Of a DNA stretch of 64,000 nt, positions 21,867 to 32,869 are shown in pieces. How positions within the stretch are numbered: the stretch's first letter is position 1; each line of letters opens with the position of its first letter. A program made the translations under genes and the position numbers. Source of the DNA: Paragordius varius (taxonomy: Eukaryota > Nematomorpha); the NCBI GenBank assembly GCA_964247055.1, contig OZ176059.1:3534001-3598000 (forward strand), given 5' to 3'. The notes beneath the pieces are model-generated. The model made no database searches. It worked only from the letters and a program-made list of their open reading frames with translations, and was not told where the DNA came from.

Positions 21867-23608
21867 ATCATGGAAGAATTCCCTTTATGTTGCTATTGAT
21901 ACCCAAATATGGACAAAACACAGCACTCTATATATTCGTGCCTCCTAAAAATGTTTATATTTTTTAAAAATGGTAGAATGTAGAATAATTGAGAGAATTT
22001 CGCATAATATAAAAGGTAATTTATATCAAAATAATCGAATGGATATAAATTAAAATTATTTTCGACTTTTATTTAATGCGAATTCTAGCTTAATTTCACA
22101 ATAAAATATTATAAATTTCAACATTAAACAAGATATAATGATAATTGAAAATTAATAAAAATATTTAGAAGAAAATCAAAACAATTTTTTCAGTCATGTA
22201 CTTTATTATTGGTGAGTCAACATTGTAACATAACTTTTTATACATTCCTAATAAACTATCTTTGAACTAATTACGATATATATTAAATATAAACATTAAA
22301 AAGATGGCATATACTTAACAATTCAATTTATATAGTTAATTTTTACATTTATCCGCTATAAGAAAATATATGTGAAAATGATCATTCACTTAGTATATAG
22401 GTTTTAAACGAAATTTCTGTGATGGTAATTTACCAAATAAATATGATTAGCGATAATACATACAAAATTATACGAGTAAACAATGGTTATAATATTTGCA
22501 TAGTACAAAAATATAAAATACTACAATTTTTATTATTATATATAAAAAAAAATTTCAACAAACTTGTATAATTAATAACACATATTCTCAAAGACTACTT
22601 GTTTTCGTTAATTCGACTTGAAGCACCAAATAAAGTCAAATTTTTCTTAAAAAAACTCAGCGTTATATTTTTAAACCCTCGGATTAATATTCCAATTAAT
22701 TTATATCCTCTTTCTAAAGGCTTCTTTCTTAAATTATAAAATTGAAATATATAAAAAAAATTATTCGATAGGAAAAGTATCAGGAATATCATAGGGCTTT
22801 TGGTTTGGATCCTCACGACTGATTTAACAAAATTACACTTTAATTGTAACGGTTTATTAACAGAGTATGGCGAAATTTGCGCACATTATGTTAAATATAT
22901 TTTTTTTGATAAAGGTTTTACGGTTCATTTGTAAATATCAGGAAATTATATCATAACTATTTATAAAAAGCAAAACAATATTTTAATAAAATTTTAATTT
23001 AAAGTGTGGGACTCGAAAGTCCCAAATTTCATCGATCTTCATAAATGGGCTAGTTATTTTAAAATAAACTCGAAAATGCTGAGATTAAATTTCCGAGGTG
23101 ATTGAAATGTTTAACATTATCAATATATATATATCTATATATATATATATATATGATTTATCAAGATTTAAAAAGCATGGTGTTTTTTAAAAAATATTTG
23201 TCTTTTATTTTTATATTTTGCCAACATTTTTCATTTTTATTTTGTTTGACGATATAAATATACGAATTTAGAGCAGTTAATTATTTTATGTGTAATTTTT
23301 GAAAATATTCATACATAATAAATGGCAAAATATATACAACTTATTTGTGTAAACTAAACTTTTGGGTTTTTAACTCTCCTATGTGTAATATCTTGATTGT
23401 TTTCCTAAAAACTAAAATTTTTGCCTTTTTAACCCTTAGAATTTCATTTAAATAAATTAATTTATTATAATAGGTTTTTACAATGTGTCTGGGGTTTATG
23501 TTACATACTAATTTCGTAAAATAAGCATTTTTAAGGCGGTTTTATTCAAGAAATTATACAGCAATATATTACGTCAATCAGTTTCATTTATTGAATTAAG
23601 AGTTTAAA
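21867..23608. repeat. repeat-unit flank, no gene
   Basis: No gene is seen. About 21600-22830 is a direct repeat of about 36530-37420 (tatgttgctattgatacc; cttgaagcaccaaat). The stretch 22740-23100 pairs with 5640-5940 and 54650-54830. A (TA)n run lies at 23128-23154, followed by a MITE-1 half at 23160-23250. Confidence 0.6.
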
Positions 23609-23692
23609 ACAGGGGGTTAGCACAAATGGCTTTGCAGGCCACATTTTTAGCTTACATATTCCGACGAGCCGCATTTGGGATATATATGCGGT
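23609..23692 (+). mobile_element. hAT-like terminal fragment (landmark A, best copy)
   Basis: The stretch aaaacagggggttagcacaa begins with a CAGGGG-type hAT end, followed by atggctttgcaggccacatt and the inverted CCGCAT/ATGCGG pair. It is uninterrupted and serves as an empty site for the MITE-1 at 7155-7434. Confidence 0.45.
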
Positions 23693-24285
23693 TCATAATA
23701 ATTTAATAGATTTTTAACATAAAACATTAAAAAGAAAACGGAAAACATTCTCGTTCTGCTATTTGGATGATACACCTATTTTGTAAAAAATTGTTTAAGG
23801 AATATCATTTTTACCAAAATTATGTGATATTATTTTCGTTAATTATGAATACCAACTTTTTCTCCAACTGCACTAAAAGTCTCACCCGCTCTTGGTTTAA
23901 AAACATTTGATTTTATTAAAATGAATAATTTCTAAATAAACTTTTCTAACCATTTTACTAGCCTTTTTTGTCATTAAAAAATAATTAACTGCTTCTTAAA
24001 AAAGTATGATATCAGAATCGCAAAAATGATTTAAAATAAATTAATAAATATTGATTAAAAATTAAAAAAATATTTTTTACAATGAAAAATAATTATCTTT
24101 AATAAATAATTGAATAATTATATCAATAAAAACTGATAAAAATGTCAATAAATATGGGTTGGTATTTTTAAAATAAAATTAGTTATTACAAATTAACTAT
24201 TTTTATATATATAAAGTATTTATATTAAATTTTAAAAATTGTAGTTTTTAAACCATCAAAATAATAGAAAAATATATAAAATGAA

Positions 24286-24373
24286 ACGACAGACGATTTC
24301 TTTTTAAACGGTTTTTATTAATTGTCTGCTTTTTATTTATTCGAAAAAATATTCAAATATATTTGGAAAATGG
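24286..24373 (+). other. predicted exon 1 of zinc-finger copy 5
   Basis: ACGACAGACGATTTCTTTTT begins the block. The inverted repeat CAGACGATT/AATTGTCTG is followed by TTCGAAAAAATATTCAAA and the end TTTGGAAAATGG|GTATAT. The ATG is at 24370-24372. It is the closest to the consensus of all copies. Confidence 0.7.
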
Positions 24374-25007
24374 GTATATTTTTTATTTTTTAATTTAAAT
24401 ATACATATGATTTAATTATATTATTTTAATTATTTTAAATTAATATATATATATATATATTTAAATAATTTACAATATCATTATTTTCATAAATTATATT
24501 TTTGAAAATATACAATATATATGTATTATTAATTGAATTTTTGATTTAATTTAGATCATCTTTTTTTTAAAATATATTAGCATATTAAAGAGTATGGATT
24601 TTGAAATTTTTATTATTTTTTATTTTTATATAATTATTTTTAATAATAATTTATTAAAAATTCATCATATAAATATAATTTCAATAAATATATCGAAAAA
24701 ATTAAATTCCATATATACCAATGTTTCATCAATAAATTCATTATTAATCAAATTGCCTCATGTAATTCATGTACGTTTTAATTAGATAATTGATAAAATT
24801 TAACTGATTATGCAATAATGAATTCTAGTTTTTTTTATTTAAAACATTTTTCTAATCTTATTTTATCACGCTTTTCTTAAAAAAATATTATGTATAGATT
24901 TTATTAATATTAATTTATAATGTCCTTTAGTTTTTTTTATAGATTATTTTACATATTTTTTTTCTTAAGTCTAATTAAAGTTTATCTTTGCAAAGTTACT
25001 CAAATAT

Positions 25008-25275
25008 TACAGTAAAAATTAAAATTATACGGAGAAAACCTAAATATATAAAGACAAATATCAAAATATCTCTAATTTTTACTTGGCAATTCTAAACCGT
25101 GATATTTAAGTAAAAAAGCAACATTAAAAAAGTATGTGGTAACATCTATTATATATTTTAGAACGTAAGTAAATTATTTATTTGGAAAAAATAATGTTTA
25201 AAAAGGTATGGTAATCTTTTAAGAAAATTTTTTGTCTTTTTATTTCTTACATTTTCTCTTGTATTTATTTAGTAA
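25008..25275. mobile_element. MITE-1 copy (intron of gene copy 5)
   Basis: Left end tacagtaaaaattaaaatta followed by tacggagaaaacctaa; inner right arm aaaaggtatggtaatctttt, with a worn right end. It lies about 100 bp before exon 2. Confidence 0.7.
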
Positions 25276-25377
25276 TATTCAACTAATGTCATTAAATTAA
25301 ACCGGTTTTTGGCGTATATATTTTCGAGTCGTCATTTACAAATCATTTTTTATAATTAATTTTCACAATTTTTTTAG

Positions 25378-26110
25378 ATTTCGGCGACTCGACTTACAAA
25401 CTTTGGTGTGATCTCGATACTAAGCTTTATAAAGTGGAACTCAAAAATCAACAAGAAACATATATTGATGATCCATCTAAACCGGCCTCATTTCTTAATT
25501 TATTAGAAAATGAAGATTTTACAAATGATGATTTACGGAGAATTTTGAACGCTTCTTTCCATAACCTTTGTTATTTGAGGGAACACAAAAGCGAAAACAC
25601 TCAACAAAATAATAATTTTGACTATGAAAATAAAAATGATACCAAAACCAACAAAGATACCCTAGTTATTGATTTGGTAGGAGAACAGACGGATTAGATC
25701 TTTCTCTGAAAAAATCACCAAAAAATGTAAAAGATATTACTTCGGTGTGTTCAAATGTTGATTACAATGACATAAGCTTTAATGATATTAACAATCTATT
25801 TAATGATAACAATAAGAATGAAAAACCAATTGAGTCCTTAAACACTCAAAATTTGGAGAATCGTTATCGATGTATTGAATGTGATAAAATTTATAAGGTT
25901 AAACATGTTTTAGCCAGACATATTCGTTCTGTTCATGAACAAGTTAAATGTTCGTGCAAAATCTGTTCGAAAATATTTTCTAGCAAAGACAATCTTGGTA
26001 ATCACATTCAATCTGTTCATGAGAAAATTAAACATAAATGTCCGATTTGCCTTAAGGAATATACCGAAAAAGGCAGTCTCGCCAGGCATATTAAAAATGT
26101 ACATAATTGA
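25378..26110 (+). pseudogene. C2H2 zinc-finger/CtBP-motif gene, copy 5, exon 2 (one frameshift)
   Basis: After the acceptor tttttttag the exon reads DFGDSTYKLWCDLDTKLYKV, then the acidic domain and IDLVGEQT. A 4-bp deletion (acct) at about 25690 removes the start of the PLDLS motif and shifts the frame. From about 25745 the frame is open again to the end, with three complete C2H2 fingers (YRCIECDKIY..., CSCKICSKIF..., HKCPICLKEY...) and the normal ending NVHN. Exon length modulo three agrees with this single deletion. Exon 1, splice sites and poly(A) signal are otherwise intact, so it is a young pseudogene. A truncated product lacking fingers is possible. Confidence 0.9.
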
Positions 26111-26291
26111 ACACTTTATAAAATACATGTATAATATATTAAATGTAGCATTAAATATATTTTGTTCAAATATCCATTTCGTAAATAAAAGATATTGAAA
26201 TTCATATTATTTTATAAAGACGTTTATTGCAAAATGCATCGTTAATAAAATATTTGGAATGATATTTGACCTTTTTCTCTAGAATTTATAT

Positions 26292-26562
26292 TGTAGTTAA
26301 AATCGAATAACGACCAAACGTAAAAATTCAAACCCAAATACTTTTTCTTAAAGACAACCATTATATCTTGATTTCCTAAATATAACTGATTGTTTTAACT
26401 GCAGATTGTAAAATAGATTTATTGGTAAGACAATCAATTATGAACTTTACAATTCTAATTATATATACGATAAATTTGATTCTAAATTATATAGTTTGTC
26501 TTTTCAAAAAAATTGTCGTTATAAGTTCACGTTTTGTCCGTATAACTTCAATTTTTACTGTC
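26292..26562. mobile_element. MITE-1 copy (downstream position, gene copy 5)
   Basis: The left end is worn (tgtagttaaaatcgaataac followed by gaccaaacgtaaaaatt). The right end is clear: ttcacgttttgtccgtataa then tttttactgt. It is nearly identical to 43946-44214, showing recent common descent of the two units. Confidence 0.75.
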
Positions 26563-26763
26563 TAGTTCTATATTGATGGCTAAGCAATACAGTAGCGTAC
26601 AATATAAAACAAATCTTGTCCAAAATTAATAAACAAATTTAATGTTTTAATTATAGGAAAAATATGTTTATTTCACACCGTTTCTTGTTTTTACTTACAC
26701 GTTACTCTATTGCCAATTGGCTAAAAATAATGTGAAGTGGCCAACGATAAAATGGGTATTGTA
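26560..26763. mobile_element. MITE-2 copy
   Basis: The left end is degraded to tctagttctatattgatggc before aagcaatacagtagcgta. The right end is clear: tgaagtggccaacgataaaa then tgggtattgta. The same degraded left end occurs at 34606 and 44214, so these three copies share an ancestor. Confidence 0.65.
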
Positions 26764-27351
26764 TATACTTTAAGTATTTTTATCTATATAACAAATAGAC
26801 CGTACGGTTTAATCGGCGAGCTACGCTTTTTCAATGTAATTGTCAGCTAACCTTTTAATTACGCTTGACTCGGTTTAAAAAACCGTTAAGCACTAAGAAA
26901 CTAAAACTATAAAATATTTGCCTAGAAAATGAGATAAATAAAATAATTTAAAAAATTTTTGGCAAGAAAGGTAAATTTTATATATACTAATATAAATAGC
27001 ATGAAAATTAAAAAACAATAATAAAGTTGAATATAAAATTACCTAAACTATTATTAATAATATTACTAAATATTTATTATATGAACAAACACTTAATTAC
27101 ATATACCCATTTAAACCAACCTGAAATAATATCTTATATAAAAATCAAATTATAAAATGTATAATTATATTAAAAAATAATTGACTCTTTTTTTTCAAAG
27201 GGTATGATATCACAATGTGTAAAAAAGATAAACAAATAAATAAGAATATAGTATAAATTTTACAAGTATATATAAAGTTAAAAGCAAATGAAAAATCTCA
27301 AGTAAATATAAGTATTTATTAATTAAAAAATATATATTTTTAAATAATTTT

Positions 27352-27426
27352 AATCATTTCTTAACAGTTTTTTTGAATTGTCTGCTTTTTTATTTATTCA
27401 TTATTCAAATATATTTAAAAAAATGG
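27352..27426 (+). other. orphan exon 1 block without a zinc-finger exon
   Basis: This is a seventh copy of the conserved exon 1 block (ttaacagtttttttgaattg, tctgctttttt, then aaaaaaatgg|gtattt). The left arm of the inverted repeat is lost. A MITE-1 remnant follows at about 27765-27860, as in the normal intron, but exon 2 is absent: an unrelated ORF lies at 27910-28300 instead. Confidence 0.6.
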
Positions 27427-27909
27427 GTATTTACAATAATAAATATTTTTTGAAATATATAAAGTTTAATTATTTTCAAATTAATTGTAAATAAATTAAC
27501 TTGATATCATTATTATGGGATTTTGTAATGTATAAGCCATCTTTTTTATGTGTATTGTTATGTATAATAACTTACTTTAGTTTATTTAAACAAAACTTAC
27601 TAAGAATGTATAAAAAGATGTGTTAACTGACCAAAAATTGACTGAAAAAATAATTATATATGCTAAAAACTAAATATAACGAAATCTTCGTAAAATATTT
27701 GTTTTAAATGGCAAAATGAGAAATAAACATAATCAATTTAATATTCTAAAATGTAATTAAAGAGTATAGAACAAAAATTAGTATTCGAAAAAGATTGGTT
27801 GTCTTTTAAAATAATTTGTCTTATTATGTTTTAACTGATTTAAATTTTTAATTTAAAAATTATGAATTCAATAAATATCCGAACAATTATATATTTAATA
27901 TTTTCAACA

Positions 27910-28300
27910 CTAATATGAGCGGCATATGATTTTATATAAGGTTTTTTTGGATATTTTGGATTCTCTGGGTAATTTATTGAGAATCTCATCGACAGTCAAT
28001 TCACAATCACTATCGAGGTTTGTTTTGACCTGCCCGACTAGACCTTCATTGCAATTCGTTTTCCTACTCTTTTTCAATGGCTCTTTCTCTATTCCCAGAG
28101 TCATGCTTCGTCTCATAGCATTTATGGAACTTATAGACATGTCTAAATCATCTACAAAATGACGAGACGATAATTCATTTCTGAGATTCCCGAAAATTTT
28201 ATAGGCTTTATACTTTTTTTCATCTGACCAAAAATTATATTCTAAAATTAACAAAAACGGTACTTTTCCTTTTTCCTCTACCGTTTAATGAAGTTGTCAT
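27910..28300 (-). CDS. unidentified ORF with lysine-rich centre (possibly frameshifted start)
   Basis: I do not recognise this protein. The open frame on the minus strand encodes 114 residues from 28254, with a region FGNLRNELSSRHFVDDLDM, a basic stretch EPLKKSRKTN, and an end TVDEILNKLPRESKISKKTL that could fold as a helix-turn-helix. Translation may begin further upstream: an ATG at 28300 opens MTTSLNGRGKRKST, which reaches the main frame only with a shift near 28245. The base composition is less AT-rich than the surroundings, and it sits exactly where a zinc-finger exon is expected after the orphan exon 1. A DNA-binding piece of a transposable element is one possibility; a host gene fragment is another. 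Confidence 0.4.
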
Positions 28301-28309
28301 ATTTTCATT

Positions 28310-28600
28310 CCCTATCTCATTAACACCTAAATTTTAAATGAAAAAAAAACCATCGTTGCCAGGCACACTATTTTGTGTGAGTCTTATATTTTCGTCAACA
28401 TAATCTGACTCTAACATTCTAAAGGGAAAAAAAACCATCAAGGACACTAGGACAAGTGTGTAATATCAATTCATTCCCGCCGATCTCATTAACACCTAAA
28501 TTTAAATGAAAAAAAACCATCGTTGCCAGGCACAATATTTTGTGTGGGTCTTATATTTTCGTCAACATAATCTGAATCTAACATTATAAAGGAAAAAAGT
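28310..28600. repeat. tandem duplication, unit about 170 bp
   Basis: The segment containing ctcattaacacctaaatttt, accatcgttgccaggcacac, ttgtgtgagtcttatatttt and cgtcaacataatctgac at about 28317-28435 is repeated with few changes at about 28486-28600. It lies directly upstream of the minus-strand ORF, so it could be its promoter region. Confidence 0.8.
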
Positions 28601-28754
28601 ACCCGCAATACCAGGGGAAATTGGATCAAATTGATTTCATATAGCGTGAAACCTTTTAAAATCGTCCCCATATCAAAAAAAAATTATAATTGAGATAAAA
28701 ATTACGATTTTCCTAACCCTTTTATACAATAATTTTAAGTGAAGGGTAAGTAGT

Positions 28755-28805
28755 TAGTGTATTTTCATTTTTTACCAAAGATTTCCGACGCCCTTCCCCT
28801 TCACT
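28755..28805. repeat. arm of a distant inverted repeat
   Basis: Attttttaccaaagatttcc followed by gacgcccttcccctt is the reverse complement, with few changes, of 63765-63805 (ggggaagggcgtcggaaatt). The GC-rich core gacgccctt is unusual in this window. Confidence 0.55.
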
Positions 28806-28924
28806 TTTTATTTTTTTAAAGAAATATTGTACCATATTGCTTTGTTTTTATATTCTTTACCAAATATTAATACCCAATTAACGAAAAAAGTTAATCTTTA
28901 ATAAAATAAAGTTTATATGACTGT

Positions 28925-29545
28925 ACATATACTAAGGGATGATGTTCAATAACTGAAACATTTATATTAGAAGTTGGGCAACATTACAAAATTTCAGATA
29001 AATTGAGTTATGATTTCAAACAGCTCCCTAATTCTTTTATATTGACGTTTTCACATTCCGAATATATACATAAAAATCAGAATTTATTAATTCTAATAAT
29101 AAAATTTTATAATTAAAGTATAATTGTTAAAACTCCCTAGAGGGTCATAATTTAAATTAAATGTAAAATCTGATTGTTATTATTAATATAACTTTGACGT
29201 AATGTTCTTTTTATAGAGCATTAGATTGGAGGTCAGGTTCTGATATTTAACAAAAAATGATATAATTAAACATTTTTCTATTCCTTTTCCACCAGCTTCG
29301 AGGTTGGCGTCGTTGTATGGTAATAGAAAAAGAAATTCCAATAATATGAAAAACAATATAATATATCTATAAATATATCAACTAAAAATATATAAAAAAT
29401 GTAAATTGTCTTTCAGATGAACAATGTCTGATTTGTTATATATTTTAAGTTTTCCATAGAAGAAATAGGCTCTACGGTTTAATTGATTTACACATAATGT
29501 AATTTTTAGTTTACACCTGGTTTAAACCCTTTAGAACTAAGAAAT
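28925..29545 (+). repeat. direct repeat of 11785-12375
   Basis: Shared landmarks in order are catatactaag, gaagttgggcaacattacaa, ccgaatatatacataaaaat, accagcttc and aaacctggtttaaaccc-type sequence. No ORF is present. The high similarity indicates a fairly recent duplication relative to the other units. Confidence 0.75.
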
Positions 29546-30471
29546 AAAATATAATATATTTGAATATTATATAAAAAAAAATTAAAAAATATTTTGGTGA
29601 TTAAGGTGTTTTTTTAGATATCGCTATTTCTCATTTTGACATATAAAGTAAATATATAAAAAGAGACAAGATTAAATTACGGTTGATTTAACAGAATAAT
29701 ATTTGTCTTTATATTTTTACATTTTGTCTCTCTATTTTATTTTTGACTGTATATAAAATAGTTTTTATTTTATTTGTATTTCTAATGACTAATTGTGGGA
29801 CATGTTTCTTTTCAATCCTTGAAATTATTTATCAAATAAAATATAACTAAGTTGTCTTTATCATCAAAGTAAAATCCTGATTCCTGAATAAAATTATTTG
29901 GCAATCAACAATTAATTATCAGGAGATTATTGTTGATTTCGTTAACGTTCTAATTCTTTGCTATTATGATATTTGGGAACGTTAGATATACTTTTATTTT
30001 CTTAACAAATATTATGAATCATCATTCGTAAAATCTTTATCAACCAATTTAAATAATTCAAAAGCAGATTATTTATAAAAAAATAAAAAACGAACATATT
30101 TATTTATTTTTTTCAAGTATCAAACAAATGGAATATACATATATCACTTTTAAAAAGCTGGACGGTATAATTACAGCACTATCCTTAAATTAATATTTAT
30201 TCTTTATAAGGAGTTAATAGGCATTTTTTCACTCGTATGAAGGTATATATTTATAATTATCAATTATATAATATAACACTTCTCCTATATGGTATTGAAC
30301 TCACCTAGATAAACTTTTAACTATAAATAAATATATCTTTAAAATCACCAAATTTTTAATTAATTATCCACAAGCCAGCTAGGTAGAATATTAGCGGCTA
30401 TGCCCCTCCGTAAGTTATCAATAAAAACCTAATCTCTCTTTTTGGTTCCAGTAATATTATATAAGAAGGTG
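29546..30471. other. AT-rich DNA, no gene seen
   Basis: I see no coding region. A right half of MITE-1 (tttgtctttatatttttaca followed by ttttgtctctct and gactgta) lies at about 29690-29753. The remainder has no recognisable landmarks beyond diverged unit flank (atcctgattcctgaat near 29870). Confidence 0.4.
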
Positions 30472-30754
30472 CATATACAAAAAAAACCGAAATTAAACAG
30501 ACAAAACGTTAAATTATAAAGATTCTTTCTAAAAGACGATCATATACTTTTTCAAACCTTATTTTTCTTATATAAAAAATATAATTACAATTATATATAT
30601 AATTAATTGTGACACCAATATAGATATCAATTCTATAATATGCAATTTAAAACAATGAATTAATTTACAAAAATTAAGCTTATAAAGTATGGTTGTTTTT
30701 TACAAAAAATTTGTTTATATTACGTTTTGTCCGTATAATTTTAGCTAATACTGT
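30472..30754. mobile_element. MITE-1 copy
   Basis: Left arm aaccgaaattaaacagacaa then aacgttaaatt; right arm tacgttttgtccgtataatt then agctaatactgta. It is followed at about 36 bp by another copy. Confidence 0.7.
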
Positions 30755-30789
30755 ACATATATAGGTATACAATTATTACTTTTTCATTT

Positions 30790-31047
30790 GTAAAAATTGT
30801 ACGGGCAAACAGTAAACATATAAAGACAAATATATTTTTTTTAAACGACAAACATACTTTTTTAAATTTAAACATTTTGAATCTTTATCGTTTTTGGTAT
30901 AAGGAAGTAAAACACACTATTATATAAATTATAACGACAATTTATTGGGGAAAAATCAATGTTTGAAAGAATATGGTTGTCTTTTAGAAAAAATATGGTT
31001 GTTTTATGTTTTTACATTTTATCCGTATATTTTCAATCTTTAAAGTA
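30790..31047. mobile_element. MITE-1 copy
   Basis: Left arm tgtaaaaattgtacgggcaa; right arm atggttgtcttttagaaaaa, then acattttatccgtatatttt. The two MITE-1 copies here form a near-tandem pair. Confidence 0.65.
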
Positions 31048-31592
31048 AGAAACATTTTCAACGAAATTGTATATCGTTTTACCGTATAAATGTTAGATTG
31101 GTTGATTTCCATACATGTTACAAAAATCAAAGTTTTATAAATATACATATTGGGTACTATGAGGAGCTAAATGATTAGAAATTTATAAGAAATTGATACC
31201 AATTTATATCTTATTTAGTTTTAATCAAAACATATCTTTTACGAAAATGAAGGTTAAAATTTTGTCTTCTTGATAAAAACTTAATATATCTTTAACATTT
31301 TATCTTTCCTTTTATTTACTATTAAAAAAACCATGTCTTAAAACAACAACAATGGCATAAAATAAAAAAAGTAAAAAAACGCAATATAAAGATAAAATAT
31401 ATATGATTTATTTAATTACAAATATTAAATATATAGTTAATTATTTCACCAATATACAATAAATTTTAAACAATATTTAGATTATTTACCCATTGTAGTA
31501 CATTAAACATTTTATTATGTAATTAATGGCTATATTATTTAAAAAAAAGTAAAATCGAAAATTATCCAATTGATGGCTAAATTTTTTTTATA

Positions 31593-32153
31593 GGAGACAA
31601 GTTTACTTATTCATTAATAGAGAACGAAATTGATTTTGTTTATAAAGAAAAACATGGTGAGGAAAAGTTTGATATCAATGTGTCTTCAGAATTTTACTTT
31701 TTAAAAAAAATGGAATGCGTTCACAAATAGTGTAGTAATATTTGTCCGATAATGATATATCGCTTTGGGATACAAAACTACCTCAAATAACACTGTGCAA
31801 CAAATTTTATCCTTTTCTTTTAGACCAGAGTGAAAATTACTACATCTTATAGAGAATTTTTTCTGAAAATAATGATATATTTAATATTTTCCAAGCACAT
31901 TTTCACGAGCCGCTAAAAGGTTTCAAAAATCCAAAAACCATCAAAAATGCCTGTTTTTGTAACCCTATAATTTTTTGATATTATATTTTTTGGTGGGGAT
32001 ATTACAAATTATATTTTAAAATTCATGTAACATTTAATAATTTTTAAAAGTCTCTACTACTTTTTGATTTATTTGGAAAAAACAAATTTAGCTCCAAAAA
32101 AATAGCGTTTCAAAACAATGAAAAAATAAGAGACCTACTGGCATCATTTGATT
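31593..32153 (+). pseudogene. decayed coding-like stretch of unknown identity
   Basis: Translation gives protein-like text, not the K/N/I/F-only text of the surrounding DNA. Examples are GDKFTYSLIENEIDFVYKEK just after a tttttttatag acceptor-like site, SDNDISLWDTKL, and FGKNKFSSKKIAFQNNEKIR. The reading is interrupted at least twice, so it is a relic or contains unrecognised introns. I do not recognise the family and assign no function. It stands alone, outside the zinc-finger repeat structure, immediately before the 21-bp minisatellite. Confidence 0.4.
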
Positions 32154-32190
32154 GACAGCTTTTCATTATACATTACTAAAATAATAAAAT

Positions 32191-32316
32191 TTGACTGGAA
32201 AAACGTTTTTATTGATTGGGAAAACGTTTCGATTGACTGGGAAAACGTTTCGATTGACTGAGAAAACGATTTGATTGACTGGGAAAACGTTTCGATTGAC
32301 TGGGAAAACTTAGTCT
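32191..32316 (+). repeat. minisatellite, 21-bp unit, six copies
   Basis: Six contiguous units of ttgactgggaaaacgtttcg+a. Units 2, 3 and 5 are almost identical and units 1, 4 and 6 are variants. Because 21 is a multiple of three, one frame reads DWENVSI repeatedly, broken by a TGA in unit 4. Its codons are in the same general direction as the decayed coding stretch upstream. Confidence 0.9.
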
Positions 32317-32869
32317 GGGAAATGGTATATTTAAAAATCGAAAAATTTTATTTTATGAATATTAAAAATTGTGGATAACAATAATCATTTAAAATTAATT
32401 TATAAATTACAAAATAAAATTTATAATTTAAAAAAAAATCCATAAATATTATCTATTTTACAACTATAAACTATATTAAAGAATATATTTAAAACAAGAT
32501 AATTAATATTGAATTGCAAAAAATTCCATAATTAAACAATTTATAATTACAAATTATTTCTTAAAATTATAGTTATAAATAATATCATTAAAATTAATAA
32601 AATTATTTTTATATCTAAATAATTTAATAGGTCCATATGTTCAAGATGGAAAAGGGTCGTACCCACTTTATCTTGATAGTATAGATCCTAAAATAAACCT
32701 ATTTATTCTCTTCTTATTGCCCACGGCATTTAACTCCCTTCATCCTTTATTATCTTCCTAACTATCCATCAAATTTGCTATTATTTTATTTTTTAATTTT
32801 TTTTGGTATTATTTTACATATTAAAATATTTACATTTTATATTAATTCCTCTCATAATTGTGCTGCTAG
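32317..32869. other. AT-rich DNA and possible LINE 5' UTR
   Basis: The first 320 bases are extremely AT-rich with no ORF. From about 32640 the composition changes (caagatggaaaagggtcgta, then tgcccacggcatttaactcc), which may be the 5' UTR of the LINE that follows. No firm boundary is visible. Confidence 0.35.

Noticed and set aside
32191-32316. CRISPR array
   Set aside because: The repeats are contiguous 21-bp units without spacers, in a eukaryotic context.
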